This document shows, piece by piece, positions 22,007-29,640 of a DNA stretch of 64,000 nt. Origin of the DNA: Arthrobacter sp. fls2-241-R2A-200 (GTDB taxonomy: Bacteria > Actinomycetota > Actinomycetes > Actinomycetales > Micrococcaceae); NCBI RefSeq assembly GCF_030209745.1, contig NZ_JARVRJ010000004.1, positions 217,167-281,166 on the forward strand, given 5' to 3'. Numbering within the stretch: the stretch's first letter is position 1; each line of letters starts with the position of its first letter. Under the pieces are notes generated by a model that ran no database searches, was not told the origin of the DNA, and saw only the letters and a program-made list of their open reading frames with translations. Position numbers and translations under genes: made by a program.

Positions 22007-23041
22007 CTAGCGAACGACGGCGGGCGACCAGGCGTGGGCGATGAATTCGCTCGGCTGGGACGTTGGATCCGTCCCCAGCTTCCAAATGTTGCTGTCGCCC
22101 TCGTTGGTCGCGTCGGGCAAGCCGTAGAGAAGGTTCTGGTTGTCGAGCCACTCGATTTGGTCGTCCACGCTGTGTTTCTCGGAAAGTACGGTTTCTTTTC
22201 CCGTAGCCAACTCCAGCACCGCGACATTCCAGTGCGGGGTTTGGCTCCCGCCAACGTTCTTCTTATACGCGATACGGGTGCCGTCAGGTGAGATCGAGGG
22301 GCACTCCACGTTGTCGTGGACGGCCGTGAGGGTCCTTCCGGACAGGCTGCCCCGAACCAGCCAGATGCGGCCCTCGGATGCAGCCGTGGCGTAGAAAGTG
22401 TCAGCCTGGCCAGGCACGAACGTCACACCCCAGATGTTCCTGTCCTCGGGTTGGAGCCGTGAGCCGTTGACGAGGAGCGCAAAATCTTCAAGGTTTCCTG
22501 TGCTTCCGGACGGGACCGTGATCTCGGTTGTGGTGGAGAAGCCGGTGGATCCATACGAATGGCCCGTGACGAAAACCGTCGTCGCAACCATGGATCCATC
22601 CGGGCTGATCCGCGTCCGGCTGGGAATTCCAGGGAGCGGCCACGAGCGCTGTTGCTCCCACTGGCCATTGAAGGTGACCGCTTGAAACGATGTCTGTACC
22701 CCCCGGTCCGTCCTGAGGCACACAACACTGGTCCTGGTTCCGTACACCCGATCGCAGGACTGACCGCTCAAGTCACGGGCGCCGCCCGGATTTGACAAGG
22801 GAACGGTTGCCGCGTCACCGTATCCTGCGCCAGAGGCGGTGTTCCGGAACAACACGAACGGCACGTTAGGAAGGTGCTGTGCGGTGGTGGCGCCGCCCGA
22901 TGATGTTGCTGTTCGGCTTTCTTCAAATCGCTGGTAGGCACCAACTCCATAGGCGCCCGCACCCACCAGAGCCAATGCGGTGACCACAAGGAGAATGCCC
23001 CATCGCAGCTTCCCGCCGCTTGGTGTCCCGTTTCCCCTCAC
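22007..23041 (-). CDS. Membrane-anchored TolB-like beta-propeller protein
   Basis: About 344 residues. A short cytosolic N-terminus is followed by one membrane helix (residues 13-34, core WGILLVVTALALVGAGAYG), then an extracytoplasmic domain with PD40/TolB-like propeller motifs: ISPDGSMVA, ISPDGTRIAYKKN and DDQIEWLDNQNLLYGL. Such propellers usually bind proteins or read out ligands; no catalytic signature. GTG 23041 (VRGNGTPSGGKL) is the first start after the upstream gene's stop, though its Shine-Dalgarno is weak; the frame remains open further upstream inside the preceding gene. It is convergent with the large surface protein gene (14 bp apart) and likely co-transcribed with 23064-23762. 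Confidence 0.75.
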   Translation of the reverse strand: MRGNGTPSGGKLRWGILLVVTALALVGAGAYGVGAYQRFEESRTATSSGGATTAQHLPNVPFVLFRNTASGAGYGDAATVPLSNPGGARDLSGQSCDRVYGTRTSVVCLRTDRGVQTSFQAVTFNGQWEQQRSWPLPGIPSRTRISPDGSMVATTVFVTGHSYGSTGFSTTTEITVPSGSTGNLEDFALLVNGSRLQPEDRNIWGVTFVPGQADTFYATAASEGRIWLVRGSLSGRTLTAVHDNVECPSISPDGTRIAYKKNVGGSQTPHWNVAVLELATGKETVLSEKHSVDDQIEWLDNQNLLYGLPDATNEGDSNIWKLGTDPTSQPSEFIAHAWSPAVVR

Positions 23042-23063
23042 GCCACCCCGTTCATGCGTTCCC

Positions 23064-23762
23064 CTAACCCGCCGCCGTGTGCAGGCTACCCAGAAGCTCG
23101 AACCGTGAATCACCGGTTCCGGTGGTGGACACCGACACTGTGACCACATCTGCGCCCCGGACAAATCGAGCCGCCAGCGATCCGTTCGTGGCCGGTGCAT
23201 CTTCGGACCAGAAGCCGTGGGCGGCCAACGATTGGCGGAACGAGTCCAAAACATTCGCCTGGGATGCGGAAAGGACTCCGTCTGCGGCGAGCTGCAGAAC
23301 GGTGCCGGACCCGGACACCGAAGTAGAGCCGATGGTAGTCCCGGCGGGAAGGGCCAAAACCCCGTCCGGCCACCCTGCGACCACTGTTCCGGTTGCCTTC
23401 GCCGCTGGCGGTAGGGCCCCGGTGATAAGGGGGGCGGGCGCGGACGGCGCGGGCAAGCCAGTGGGACTTGCCGCAACAGGTGGAAGCACCTCCAAGGGCT
23501 TGGCGGGGTTGGCAGTGCTGCCCGGATTGGCGGTGCTCCCCGGATTGGCGGTGCTACCCGTGCTCCCCGGGTTGTTCCCACCAGCGGTGCTCCCCGACGC
23601 CGTGTTACTGGCGTTCCCTTGCTTGGCGGGAGCTCCTGAAGCTCCGGGGCTGGTAGGAGCAGAAACCGGTGTGGAGCGGCCCATTTGGTCCAGTACCAAG
23701 GCCGCGGCGACTATCACGAGCGCGAGGCAAATCCCCGCGAGGACAAGCCGCCTCGCCGTCAT
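23064..23762 (-). CDS. Membrane-anchored low-complexity extracytoplasmic protein
   Basis: About 232 residues: ATG 23762 (MTARRLVLAG), 5 bases after GGAG, a membrane helix at residues 5-24, a linker rich in Gly, Ser, Thr, Pro and Ala with NPGSTA repeats (about residues 45-85), and a compact C-terminal domain (about 110-230) containing ALPAGTTIGSTSVSG, LDSFRQSLAAHGFWSEDAP and VVTVSVSTTGTGD. The helix is not followed by a proper lipobox, so it is an uncleaved anchor or a signal peptide. I do not recognise the C-terminal domain. It is 22 bp upstream of the TolB-like gene in the same direction, which suggests the two act together at the surface. Confidence 0.72.
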   Translation of the reverse strand: MTARRLVLAGICLALVIVAAALVLDQMGRSTPVSAPTSPGASGAPAKQGNASNTASGSTAGGNNPGSTGSTANPGSTANPGSTANPAKPLEVLPPVAASPTGLPAPSAPAPLITGALPPAAKATGTVVAGWPDGVLALPAGTTIGSTSVSGSGTVLQLAADGVLSASQANVLDSFRQSLAAHGFWSEDAPATNGSLAARFVRGADVVTVSVSTTGTGDSRFELLGSLHTAAG

Positions 23763-23831
23763 GGCCTCTCCGTCAAGCTCCGCATGGGGACAGTCTGCCA
23801 TCGCTGCCCGAATTGGGGAACAGTTTTCGCC

Positions 23832-24800
23832 CTACCAACGACCATTCCGCGGCCGGGGTTGGCACGCCGGGCAGGTGTAGGAAGACCGGTTCATGAACTG
23901 TTCCCGCTTGATGGTGCTTCGCAGTCCCAGCGATTCGCAGCGGGGACACAACTCGCCGGCCCTTCCATAGGCGTTCAGTGAACGGGAAAAGTAGCCGGAG
24001 TCACCGTTGACGTTGACGTAGAGCGAGTCGAAGCTCGTCCCTCCCGCCGCCAGGGCCGCGTCCATGACTTCTTTCACCGATTCCACGAGCCGATGGGCAT
24101 CCGCGCGACGCAAAGTATCGGTAGCACGGGCGTAATGCATGCGGGCGCGCCACAGTGCTTCGTCGGCATAGATGTTTCCGATGCCCGAAATGACCGATTG
24201 ATCCAGTAAGGCCCGCTTGAGGCCTGTTTTCCGGCTCTTGATCTTCCGGTAGAACGCTTCGAAGGAGAAGTACGGATCCAAGGGATCGCGCGCGATGTGC
24301 GCGGCTTCGGCGGCGATCTCCGGCAGTGGAGTTTCTCCCAAGCCGCCTGGGCCGTCGTCCAGGGTCGGAACCAAGGTTGCGATGAACAGGCCACCGAAAA
24401 TGCGTTGGTCCACGAACCGCAACTGCTCCGGCATTCCCTCTGAGGGACTGAGCCGCAGCCGGACTTTGAGGTGTTTCTCATCCGGGACGTCAGGATCCTG
24501 CATGAGGAGCTGCCCGCTCATTCCAAGGTGGGCCATGAGGGCTACCCTGGGGAGCCGGTCTTCACTGGTGGTGCCGATGCCGTCTGCGCTCTCCATTGCC
24601 AACGGCATCCAGAGGAACTTGCCGCGCCTGACCACGTCCAGCACTGTGGCCTGCTCCAAGTTACCGATGAAGTCCTGAGTACCCAGCAGATGGCGCCGGA
24701 TGGAACGAACGTCCAGGACTTCGACGCCGGTGATGGTGCGGCCGCGGACCCAGCGGGCCAACCCGCGGCGCACCACCTCTACTTCAGGAAGCTCCGGCAT
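23832..24800 (-). CDS. mutM: Formamidopyrimidine-DNA glycosylase MutM (Fpg)
   Basis: Bifunctional DNA glycosylase/AP lyase that removes 8-oxoguanine and ring-opened purines. The catalytic N-terminus PELPEVE (Pro after Met as nucleophile), the helix-two-turn-helix block ([16 protein letters not shown]) and the C-terminal zinc finger CPRC...CPAC are intact. The 322-residue length is slightly above the usual 270-290 because of an insertion near residues 80-95 and 150. It lies 3 bp after the rnc stop, giving an rnc-mutM operon as in mycobacteria. Confidence 0.96.
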   Translation of the reverse strand: MPELPEVEVVRRGLARWVRGRTITGVEVLDVRSIRRHLLGTQDFIGNLEQATVLDVVRRGKFLWMPLAMESADGIGTTSEDRLPRVALMAHLGMSGQLLMQDPDVPDEKHLKVRLRLSPSEGMPEQLRFVDQRIFGGLFIATLVPTLDDGPGGLGETPLPEIAAEAAHIARDPLDPYFSFEAFYRKIKSRKTGLKRALLDQSVISGIGNIYADEALWRARMHYARATDTLRRADAHRLVESVKEVMDAALAAGGTSFDSLYVNVNGDSGYFSRSLNAYGRAGELCPRCESLGLRSTIKREQFMNRSSYTCPACQPRPRNGRW

Positions 24801-24803
24801 GGC

Positions 24804-25523
24804 TCAGGAGGTGGGTCCGGCCGGGGCCTGATCCAATGCTTCGGACGGCACGGAGAGTGCTCGCCAAGCATCCGCGGCGGCCTCCTGCTCTGCCTCTTTC
24901 TTGGAATGGCCTCCACCACGGCCGTAGGGAACGCCGCCAATGTTCAGCACAGCCTCGAAAGTCCGGGCATGGTCCGGGCCGGAACCTTCCACCGCGTAGT
25001 GGATCGCACCCAATTGCCTGCTGGCGGCAAGCTCCTGGATGCTCGTCTTCCAATCCGTCCCCGCGCCCAAGGCACCAGCGTCCTTCAACAGGGGTCCGAC
25101 CAAGCGCATTACCAACTTGCGGGCCGTCTCCATGTCATTGGACAGGTAGGTTGCCCCGATCAGGGCTTCCATGGTGTCCGCCAAGATGGAGGCCTTGTTC
25201 TTGCCATTGGTCAGCTTCTCGCCTTGCCCAAGGTAAATGAACTCGCCGACGCCGATCTCCCGGCCGATTCCAGCCAGGGCGCGGGTGCTGACGACGGCGG
25301 AACGCCGCTTGGCCAGCTCACCCTCGGGAAGGTCCGGGTTATCACGGTAGAGCGAGTCAGTGACGGAAAACCCCAAGATGGAGTCGCCGAGGAACTCGAG
25401 TCTCTCATTCGTGGGGATCCCGCCGTTCTCGTACGCATACGAGCGGTGCGTCAGGGCAAGACGAAGCGTCTCGGTGTCAATGGAGACACCGAGACGCTTC
25501 AGAAGCTCTTCAGTTGAAGACAT
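24804..25523 (-). CDS. rnc: Ribonuclease III
   Basis: About 239 residues. Double-stranded RNA endonuclease that matures rRNA and other transcripts. The catalytic domain has the signature [13 protein letters not shown] and the second metal-binding block DTMEALIGA; the C-terminal double-stranded RNA-binding domain ([15 protein letters not shown] ... [12 protein letters not shown]) follows. The start is ATG 25523 ([12 protein letters not shown]), where family homology begins; the in-frame region further upstream runs through rpmF and has no family sequence. It lies 22 bp after rpmF in a DUF177-rpmF-rnc-mutM series. Confidence 0.96.
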   Translation of the reverse strand: MSSTEELLKRLGVSIDTETLRLALTHRSYAYENGGIPTNERLEFLGDSILGFSVTDSLYRDNPDLPEGELAKRRSAVVSTRALAGIGREIGVGEFIYLGQGEKLTNGKNKASILADTMEALIGATYLSNDMETARKLVMRLVGPLLKDAGALGAGTDWKTSIQELAASRQLGAIHYAVEGSGPDHARTFEAVLNIGGVPYGRGGGHSKKEAEQEAAADAWRALSVPSEALDQAPAGPTS

Positions 25524-25545
25524 CCTTATCAGCCTATGCGGCAGA

Positions 25546-25749
25546 TTAGGCGTCTGCGACCTTGCGGCCCTTGTATTCAAGGAACAGCGCGGTGCCGGCG
25601 GAGTCGGTGACGACCTTTGCCTGGTGGGGCAGGCTGTAGGTAACCTGTCCGTTTTCGATGGTCTTGACCAAGTTGGGGGCAGTTGCCTTCCACTGGGCAC
25701 GGCGGGCGCGTGTATTTGCGCGAGACATTTTCCGCTTGGGAACAGCCAC
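25546..25749 (-). CDS. rpmF: 50S ribosomal protein L32, zinc-free form
   Basis: A 67-residue L32 of the large ribosomal subunit. The N-terminus [20 protein letters not shown] is the family hallmark. The C-terminal half has no cysteine at all, so this is the C-minus form that does not bind zinc. It is placed directly after the DUF177 gene, the usual partner of rpmF in most bacteria. Confidence 0.96.
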   Translation of the reverse strand: MAVPKRKMSRANTRARRAQWKATAPNLVKTIENGQVTYSLPHQAKVVTDSAGTALFLEYKGRKVADA

Positions 25750-25782
25750 GGCTATCTCATTTCTCTCTTAGACGAACACTTA

Positions 25783-26334
25783 CTAATCGGTTTGCCGGTC
25801 AGTCTTAGCCAGATCAGCTAGGGCAGCCCAGCGAGGGTCAATGACCTCGTGGTGGTGCCCCGGCTCGTCTTCCAGGCGTGCTCCGCATTCGGAACAAAGG
25901 CCCTGGCAGTCTTCCCGGCACACCGGCTGGAACGGCAGCATGGTAACCACTGCGTCCCGCAACACCGGTTCAAGATCGATCAGATCGTACTCGACTCGAC
26001 GTTGCTCTTCATCGTCTTCTTCACCTGAAAGTTCAAGACCTTCATAGAAGAAAAGTTCTTGCACATTGACCTCAAGGTCATACGCAAGGGGATCCAGGCA
26101 TCGACCGCATTCGCCGGTTACTTCGACGACGACGATTCCAGATACCAGAATTCCTTCGTGTACGGCCTCAAGACGAAGATCGAGCTCGATGTCCGAGCCT
26201 TCCTTTACGCCAATGAGCGCCACACCAAGGTCACTTGGCGCAGGTACATGTTCGTTGAGTGTCCGCATGGTCCCTGGACTGCGTCCAAGGTCCTTGACTA
26301 CCAACGCCAAGGGCGAACTTGCATCTCGCTTAAT
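25783..26334 (-). CDS. DUF177 (YceD family) protein, probable AUU start
   Basis: About 183 residues. DUF177/YceD proteins are linked to 23S rRNA accumulation and are nearly always next to rpmF. Two Cys pairs are visible: CGRC near residue 80 and CxxxCxxxCxxC-like CREDCQGLCSEC near residue 145, probably a metal site. The ATG/GTG/TTG-type start that fits the frame is TTG 26310, but it has no ribosome binding site, and the bases before it still encode family sequence (SSPLALVVKDLGR, like RSPL...ARLGRRPG in the mycobacterial protein). ATT at 26334 lies exactly 5 bases after AGGAG, so I use it; no ATG, GTG or TTG occurs in frame between it and the upstream TAA. Confidence 0.88.
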   Translation of the reverse strand: MKRDASSPLALVVKDLGRSPGTMRTLNEHVPAPSDLGVALIGVKEGSDIELDLRLEAVHEGILVSGIVVVEVTGECGRCLDPLAYDLEVNVQELFFYEGLELSGEEDDEEQRRVEYDLIDLEPVLRDAVVTMLPFQPVCREDCQGLCSECGARLEDEPGHHHEVIDPRWAALADLAKTDRQTD

Positions 26335-26459
26335 GAGAACTCCTGTAGAACATATGACCGACGTACCATCTTAGCCTGATCACGCTTGAGGACTCAAACT
26401 GACTCCGGGCGGCCAAAAGGCACTGTTAGATGCACTAATGAACGAGGTACCGAACAAGC

Positions 26460-26960
26460 CTACCCTTTACGCGGCGGTTCCTTCGCAGGCTCGCTCGCCA
26501 GCAACCTCTTCAGCACTGATTTGGGGACGAAATCGGAGATGTCCCCTCCCAGCACATTGACCTCTTTGATCAAAGTGGATGACAGATGCAGGTAGTGGGC
26601 TTCAGCTGGCAGGAAAACCGTTTCGACGCCGGCCAACTGCCGATTCATGGTGGCCATCGGCAACTCGTAATCGAAGTCCGAGGATGAGCGCAGGCCTTTG
26701 ACGATGGCAGAGATTCCACGGTGCCGGCAGTACTCGGCAAGGAGTCCTTCCCCCATCGGTTCCACGATGATGCCCCGCAACGAGGCCAAGGTTTCCCGTG
26801 CCATCTCCATGCGGTCCTCGAGGCTGAACCGATACTTCTTTGCGTAGTTGGTGGACACGGCCACTATGACCTCGTCAAACAACCCGGCCGCCCTGGCAAT
26901 AACTTCAAGGTGTCCGTTGTGAATGGGGTCGAAGGATCCTGGGCATACCGCGCGTCTCAT
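26460..26960 (-). CDS. coaD: Phosphopantetheine adenylyltransferase CoaD
   Basis: Transfers AMP from ATP to 4'-phosphopantetheine, the fourth step of coenzyme A synthesis, as a cytosolic hexamer. Nucleotidyltransferase motif GSFDPIHNGH near the N-terminus, KGLRSSSDFDYE in the middle and the HLSSTLIKEV block (ISSTxIR-type) are intact. The 166-residue length is normal. It is divergent from the aminotransferase gene with only 35 bp between the starts. Confidence 0.97.
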   Translation of the reverse strand: MRRAVCPGSFDPIHNGHLEVIARAAGLFDEVIVAVSTNYAKKYRFSLEDRMEMARETLASLRGIIVEPMGEGLLAEYCRHRGISAIVKGLRSSSDFDYELPMATMNRQLAGVETVFLPAEAHYLHLSSTLIKEVNVLGGDISDFVPKSVLKRLLASEPAKEPPRKG

Positions 26961-26995
26961 GAATCGAACCTACCCCATGGAAACACCGGGATACC

Positions 26996-28219
26996 ATGAC
27001 TGACATGGCATCCCGAGGCAGTAACAGCGAACCCTGGCAGCGAGCCGCCCTTGGCGCAAACCTCCTGTCCCCCGACGGCCAGTTGGGAGTCACCATTTTC
27101 GAGGAAATGACCACCTTGGCCACCTCCACAGGTGCCATCAACTTGGGCCAGGGATTTCCGGATGAGGACGGCCCCGCTGAGATCAAGGCTGCAGCACAGG
27201 CCGCCATAGCTTCGGGAGCAAACCAGTACGCGCCCGGTAAAGGTATCGCCGTGCTCCGCGAGGCCGTGTCCGCCCACCAAGAGAGGTTCTACGGGCTGGC
27301 AGTTAATCCCGAAACCGAAGTGCTGGTCACCACGGGCGCCACCGAGGCAATCGCTGCTGCACTTCTGGCCTTTGTCCAACCCGGCGATGAGGTGCTTACT
27401 TTCGAGCCCTTCTACGACTCGTACGGCGCCATCATTGCCATGTCCGGAGCAACACACGTGACCGCGCCCCTGCTGGCCCCGGATTTCCTCCCGGACCCCG
27501 AGGTCTTGGCCGACGTCTTCAGCAGCCGCACCAAGATAGTTCTCTTGAACAACCCGCATAACCCCACCGGTGCCGTGTTCCCCCGGCAGGTGCTCGAAAG
27601 GATCGTGGCTCTCGCCGCTGCGCACGGCGCGCTCATCATCAGCGACGAGGTCTACGAACACCTCACGTTTGATGCCCGCCACATACCAATCGCCTCCCTG
27701 CCCGGAGCCGCCGAACGTACCCTGACCATTTCCTCGGCGGGAAAAACGTTCTCCTTCACCGGATGGAAGATCGGGTGGCTTACCGGGCCGGAGCACCTGG
27801 TCGCAGCAGTCCGCACAGTCAAGCAATTCCTGACCTACAGCTCCGGGACGCCTTTCCAATCCGCCATTGCCTTGGGCCTGGCACTTCCGGATGAGTTCTA
27901 TGCCGGTATCGCGGCCTCTTTGCGGAACAAACGCGACATCCTTGCCGCCGGACTGCGGGCCGCCGGATTCGATGTCTACCTCCCCAGCGGCACGTACTTC
28001 ATTAATGTTGATACCGCTCCCTTGGGAATCGAGGACTCAGTGGACCTGGCGCGGCGCCTCCCCGGGCTGGTCGGCGTGGCTGCCATCCCGGTGCCAGTCT
28101 TTTGCCATGCCGAAGGAGCCAAACGAACACGGAGCCTGTTGAGATTCGCCTTCTGCAAGAAAACCGAAGTCCTGGAAGAAGCAGCCGGACGCTTAGCAAA
28201 GCTCAAGGACCGGCTCTGA
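26996..28219 (+). CDS. Class I/II PLP-dependent aminotransferase (DapC/KAT-like)
   Basis: A 407-residue fold-type I aminotransferase. Substrate block INLGQGFPDEDGP, aspartate for the PLP pyridine ring in NNPHNPTGAVF...ISDEVYEHLTF, and the Schiff-base lysine in ISSAGKTFSFTGWKIGW are present. The sequence resembles actinobacterial N-succinyldiaminopimelate aminotransferase and kynurenine/methionine aminotransferases; which of these it is cannot be settled here. No dap genes are nearby. A spermidine synthase-like gene follows 11 bp downstream, probably in one transcript. Confidence 0.88.
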   Translation: MTDMASRGSNSEPWQRAALGANLLSPDGQLGVTIFEEMTTLATSTGAINLGQGFPDEDGPAEIKAAAQAAIASGANQYAPGKGIAVLREAVSAHQERFYGLAVNPETEVLVTTGATEAIAAALLAFVQPGDEVLTFEPFYDSYGAIIAMSGATHVTAPLLAPDFLPDPEVLADVFSSRTKIVLLNNPHNPTGAVFPRQVLERIVALAAAHGALIISDEVYEHLTFDARHIPIASLPGAAERTLTISSAGKTFSFTGWKIGWLTGPEHLVAAVRTVKQFLTYSSGTPFQSAIALGLALPDEFYAGIAASLRNKRDILAAGLRAAGFDVYLPSGTYFINVDTAPLGIEDSVDLARRLPGLVGVAAIPVPVFCHAEGAKRTRSLLRFAFCKKTEVLEEAAGRLAKLKDRL

Positions 28220-28230
28220 GCGGCACCGGC

Positions 28231-29025
28231 ATGGACCCCCACGAGGGCAGCCGATTCCTCCGGACCACCGGCCAACACGCCACCATCAGCGCCGATTCCT
28301 TGGTTGAAGGCAGCTACATCCTCAGCATTGGCGGGGCAGAGCAGTCCCACGTCAACATCGCCCACCCCTCGGAAATCTTCTACGAATACCTGCGCAGGAT
28401 CGGCCATGTAGTTGACCTGGCTGCGGCGCCCTCAGTGCCGGTGACAGCCCTGCACCTGGGAGCCGGTGCCCTGACCCTCGCCCGCTACATCCAAGCTACG
28501 CGGCCGGGCTCGGAGCAATACGCAGTTGAACTTGAACGCGAACTCCTCGACTTTGTACTCCAAAGACTGCCCATGCCGTCAGGCACAACACTGCACCAGT
28601 ACATCGGAGACGCCCGGGCAGCGCTGAGTGACCTGCCCGCGGAGGCGCGGTTCGACGTCGTGATTCTCGATATCTTCTCCGGACCTGAGGCGCCGCCACA
28701 TATAGCCTGCAGGGGTTTTTACGAGGAGGCCGCGGCACGCCTGAATCCAAGCGGCGTGCTGATCGTGAATGTGGGCGACGAACCAGCCCTATCGCTTGTA
28801 CGGAGCCAGGTAGCCGCCCTGCGCGAGGCCATGCCGGACGTTGCAGCGTTCGCCGAGACAGGGATGTTCGCCGGAAAATATCCGGGCAACATCATCCTGG
28901 TGGGCACACTGGGGCCGTGGCCCCAAGAATGGACCGCCGAACTCCTGGCGAAGGGACCTCATCCGGCGAGCGTGCTCAACGGTGTGGACTTGGACCGGAT
29001 TACGGGCCGGCCTTCACCTCGTTAG
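28231..29025 (+). CDS. Spermidine synthase-like SAM-binding protein
   Basis: About 264 residues with a Rossmann methyltransferase fold of the polyamine-synthase family: LHLGAGALTLARYI (motif I), acidic residue after strand 2 in YAVELERELLDFV, and DVVILDIFSGPEAPPH in place of the usual catalytic D-x-x-D block. There is no MFS half, unlike the fused versions in many actinobacteria, and no speD or speE partner nearby. Polyamine synthesis is therefore only a guess; it may be a methyltransferase. ATG 28231 (MDPHEGSRF) is used; the frame is open upstream inside the aminotransferase gene. Convergent with rsmD, 9 bp apart. Confidence 0.75.
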   Translation: MDPHEGSRFLRTTGQHATISADSLVEGSYILSIGGAEQSHVNIAHPSEIFYEYLRRIGHVVDLAAAPSVPVTALHLGAGALTLARYIQATRPGSEQYAVELERELLDFVLQRLPMPSGTTLHQYIGDARAALSDLPAEARFDVVILDIFSGPEAPPHIACRGFYEEAAARLNPSGVLIVNVGDEPALSLVRSQVAALREAMPDVAAFAETGMFAGKYPGNIILVGTLGPWPQEWTAELLAKGPHPASVLNGVDLDRITGRPSPR

Positions 29026-29034
29026 GGAGCTCAT

Positions 29035-29601
29035 TCAGGACGGTTCGGCGAACCACAGCTTCGTTTCGCCATACTTCTTCTCCGCGAACAATTCCAGGCC
29101 CTCCGGCCAGGTAGGTTCCGGGCTACGTGAGCTTCTCTCCACGACCACCACGGCATCTTCGTCCAAGTGCGGCGCCAACTTGGCCAGCACCGAGCTAAGC
29201 GCCAGCTCGTCCAACGGATACGGCGGATCGAGGAAAACCAGGCCCCAACTGCCCTCCAACCCCGCACGGTCAAGGAATGATTCCACTTTGGATCGGTGGA
29301 CGGAGACCCGCCGGGCGCCCAGGATTTGGTTCACCATATGGGCATTGCGTTGGCAGACATCGCTGGCCTTGGCGTCGAACTCCACCAGTTCCACACTGCG
29401 GGCGCCCCGGCTGGCGCTCTCAACACCCAGGGAACCGGAGCCTGCGTAGAGGTCAAGCACCCGCGCGTCATCGATAACAGCCAAGGATTCCAACCGGGAG
29501 AACAGGGCCTCCTTGACACGGTCCGTGGTGGGCCGTGTGGCCGTGCCCGGCACGCTGATCAACGGATTGCCACCGGCCACGCCGGCAATTACACGGCTCA
29601 T
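29035..29601 (-). CDS. rsmD: 16S rRNA (guanine966-N2)-methyltransferase RsmD
   Basis: A 188-residue SAM-dependent methyltransferase that modifies G966 of 16S rRNA in assembling 30S subunits. N-terminal VIAGVAGG...TRPTTDRVKEALFS, SAM motif I DLYAGSGSLGVE and the catalytic DPPY motif (FLDPPYPL) are present, in the expected order. It is the last gene of the thiL-DAK2-recG-rsmD series, 39 bp after recG. Confidence 0.95.
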   Translation of the reverse strand: MSRVIAGVAGGNPLISVPGTATRPTTDRVKEALFSRLESLAVIDDARVLDLYAGSGSLGVESASRGARSVELVEFDAKASDVCQRNAHMVNQILGARRVSVHRSKVESFLDRAGLEGSWGLVFLDPPYPLDELALSSVLAKLAPHLDEDAVVVVERSSRSPEPTWPEGLELFAEKKYGETKLWFAEPS

Positions 29602-29640
29602 CGGTGTGATCCGTTCCCGGTGATCGATCCTGCCATGGGC

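Noticed and set aside
22007..23581. Long upstream extension of the TolB-like gene (524 codons)
   Set aside because: The first 180 codons are the out-of-frame shadow of the preceding gene on the same strand and are Pro/Arg-rich noise.
23480..23600. Repeats in 23480-23600 as a CRISPR or satellite array
   Set aside because: They are in-frame codon repeats encoding NPGSTA units of a low-complexity linker, without spacers.
26310..26310. TTG 26310 as the DUF177 start
   Set aside because: No ribosome binding site precedes it and family-like residues continue upstream; ATT 26334 has an ideal AGGAG.
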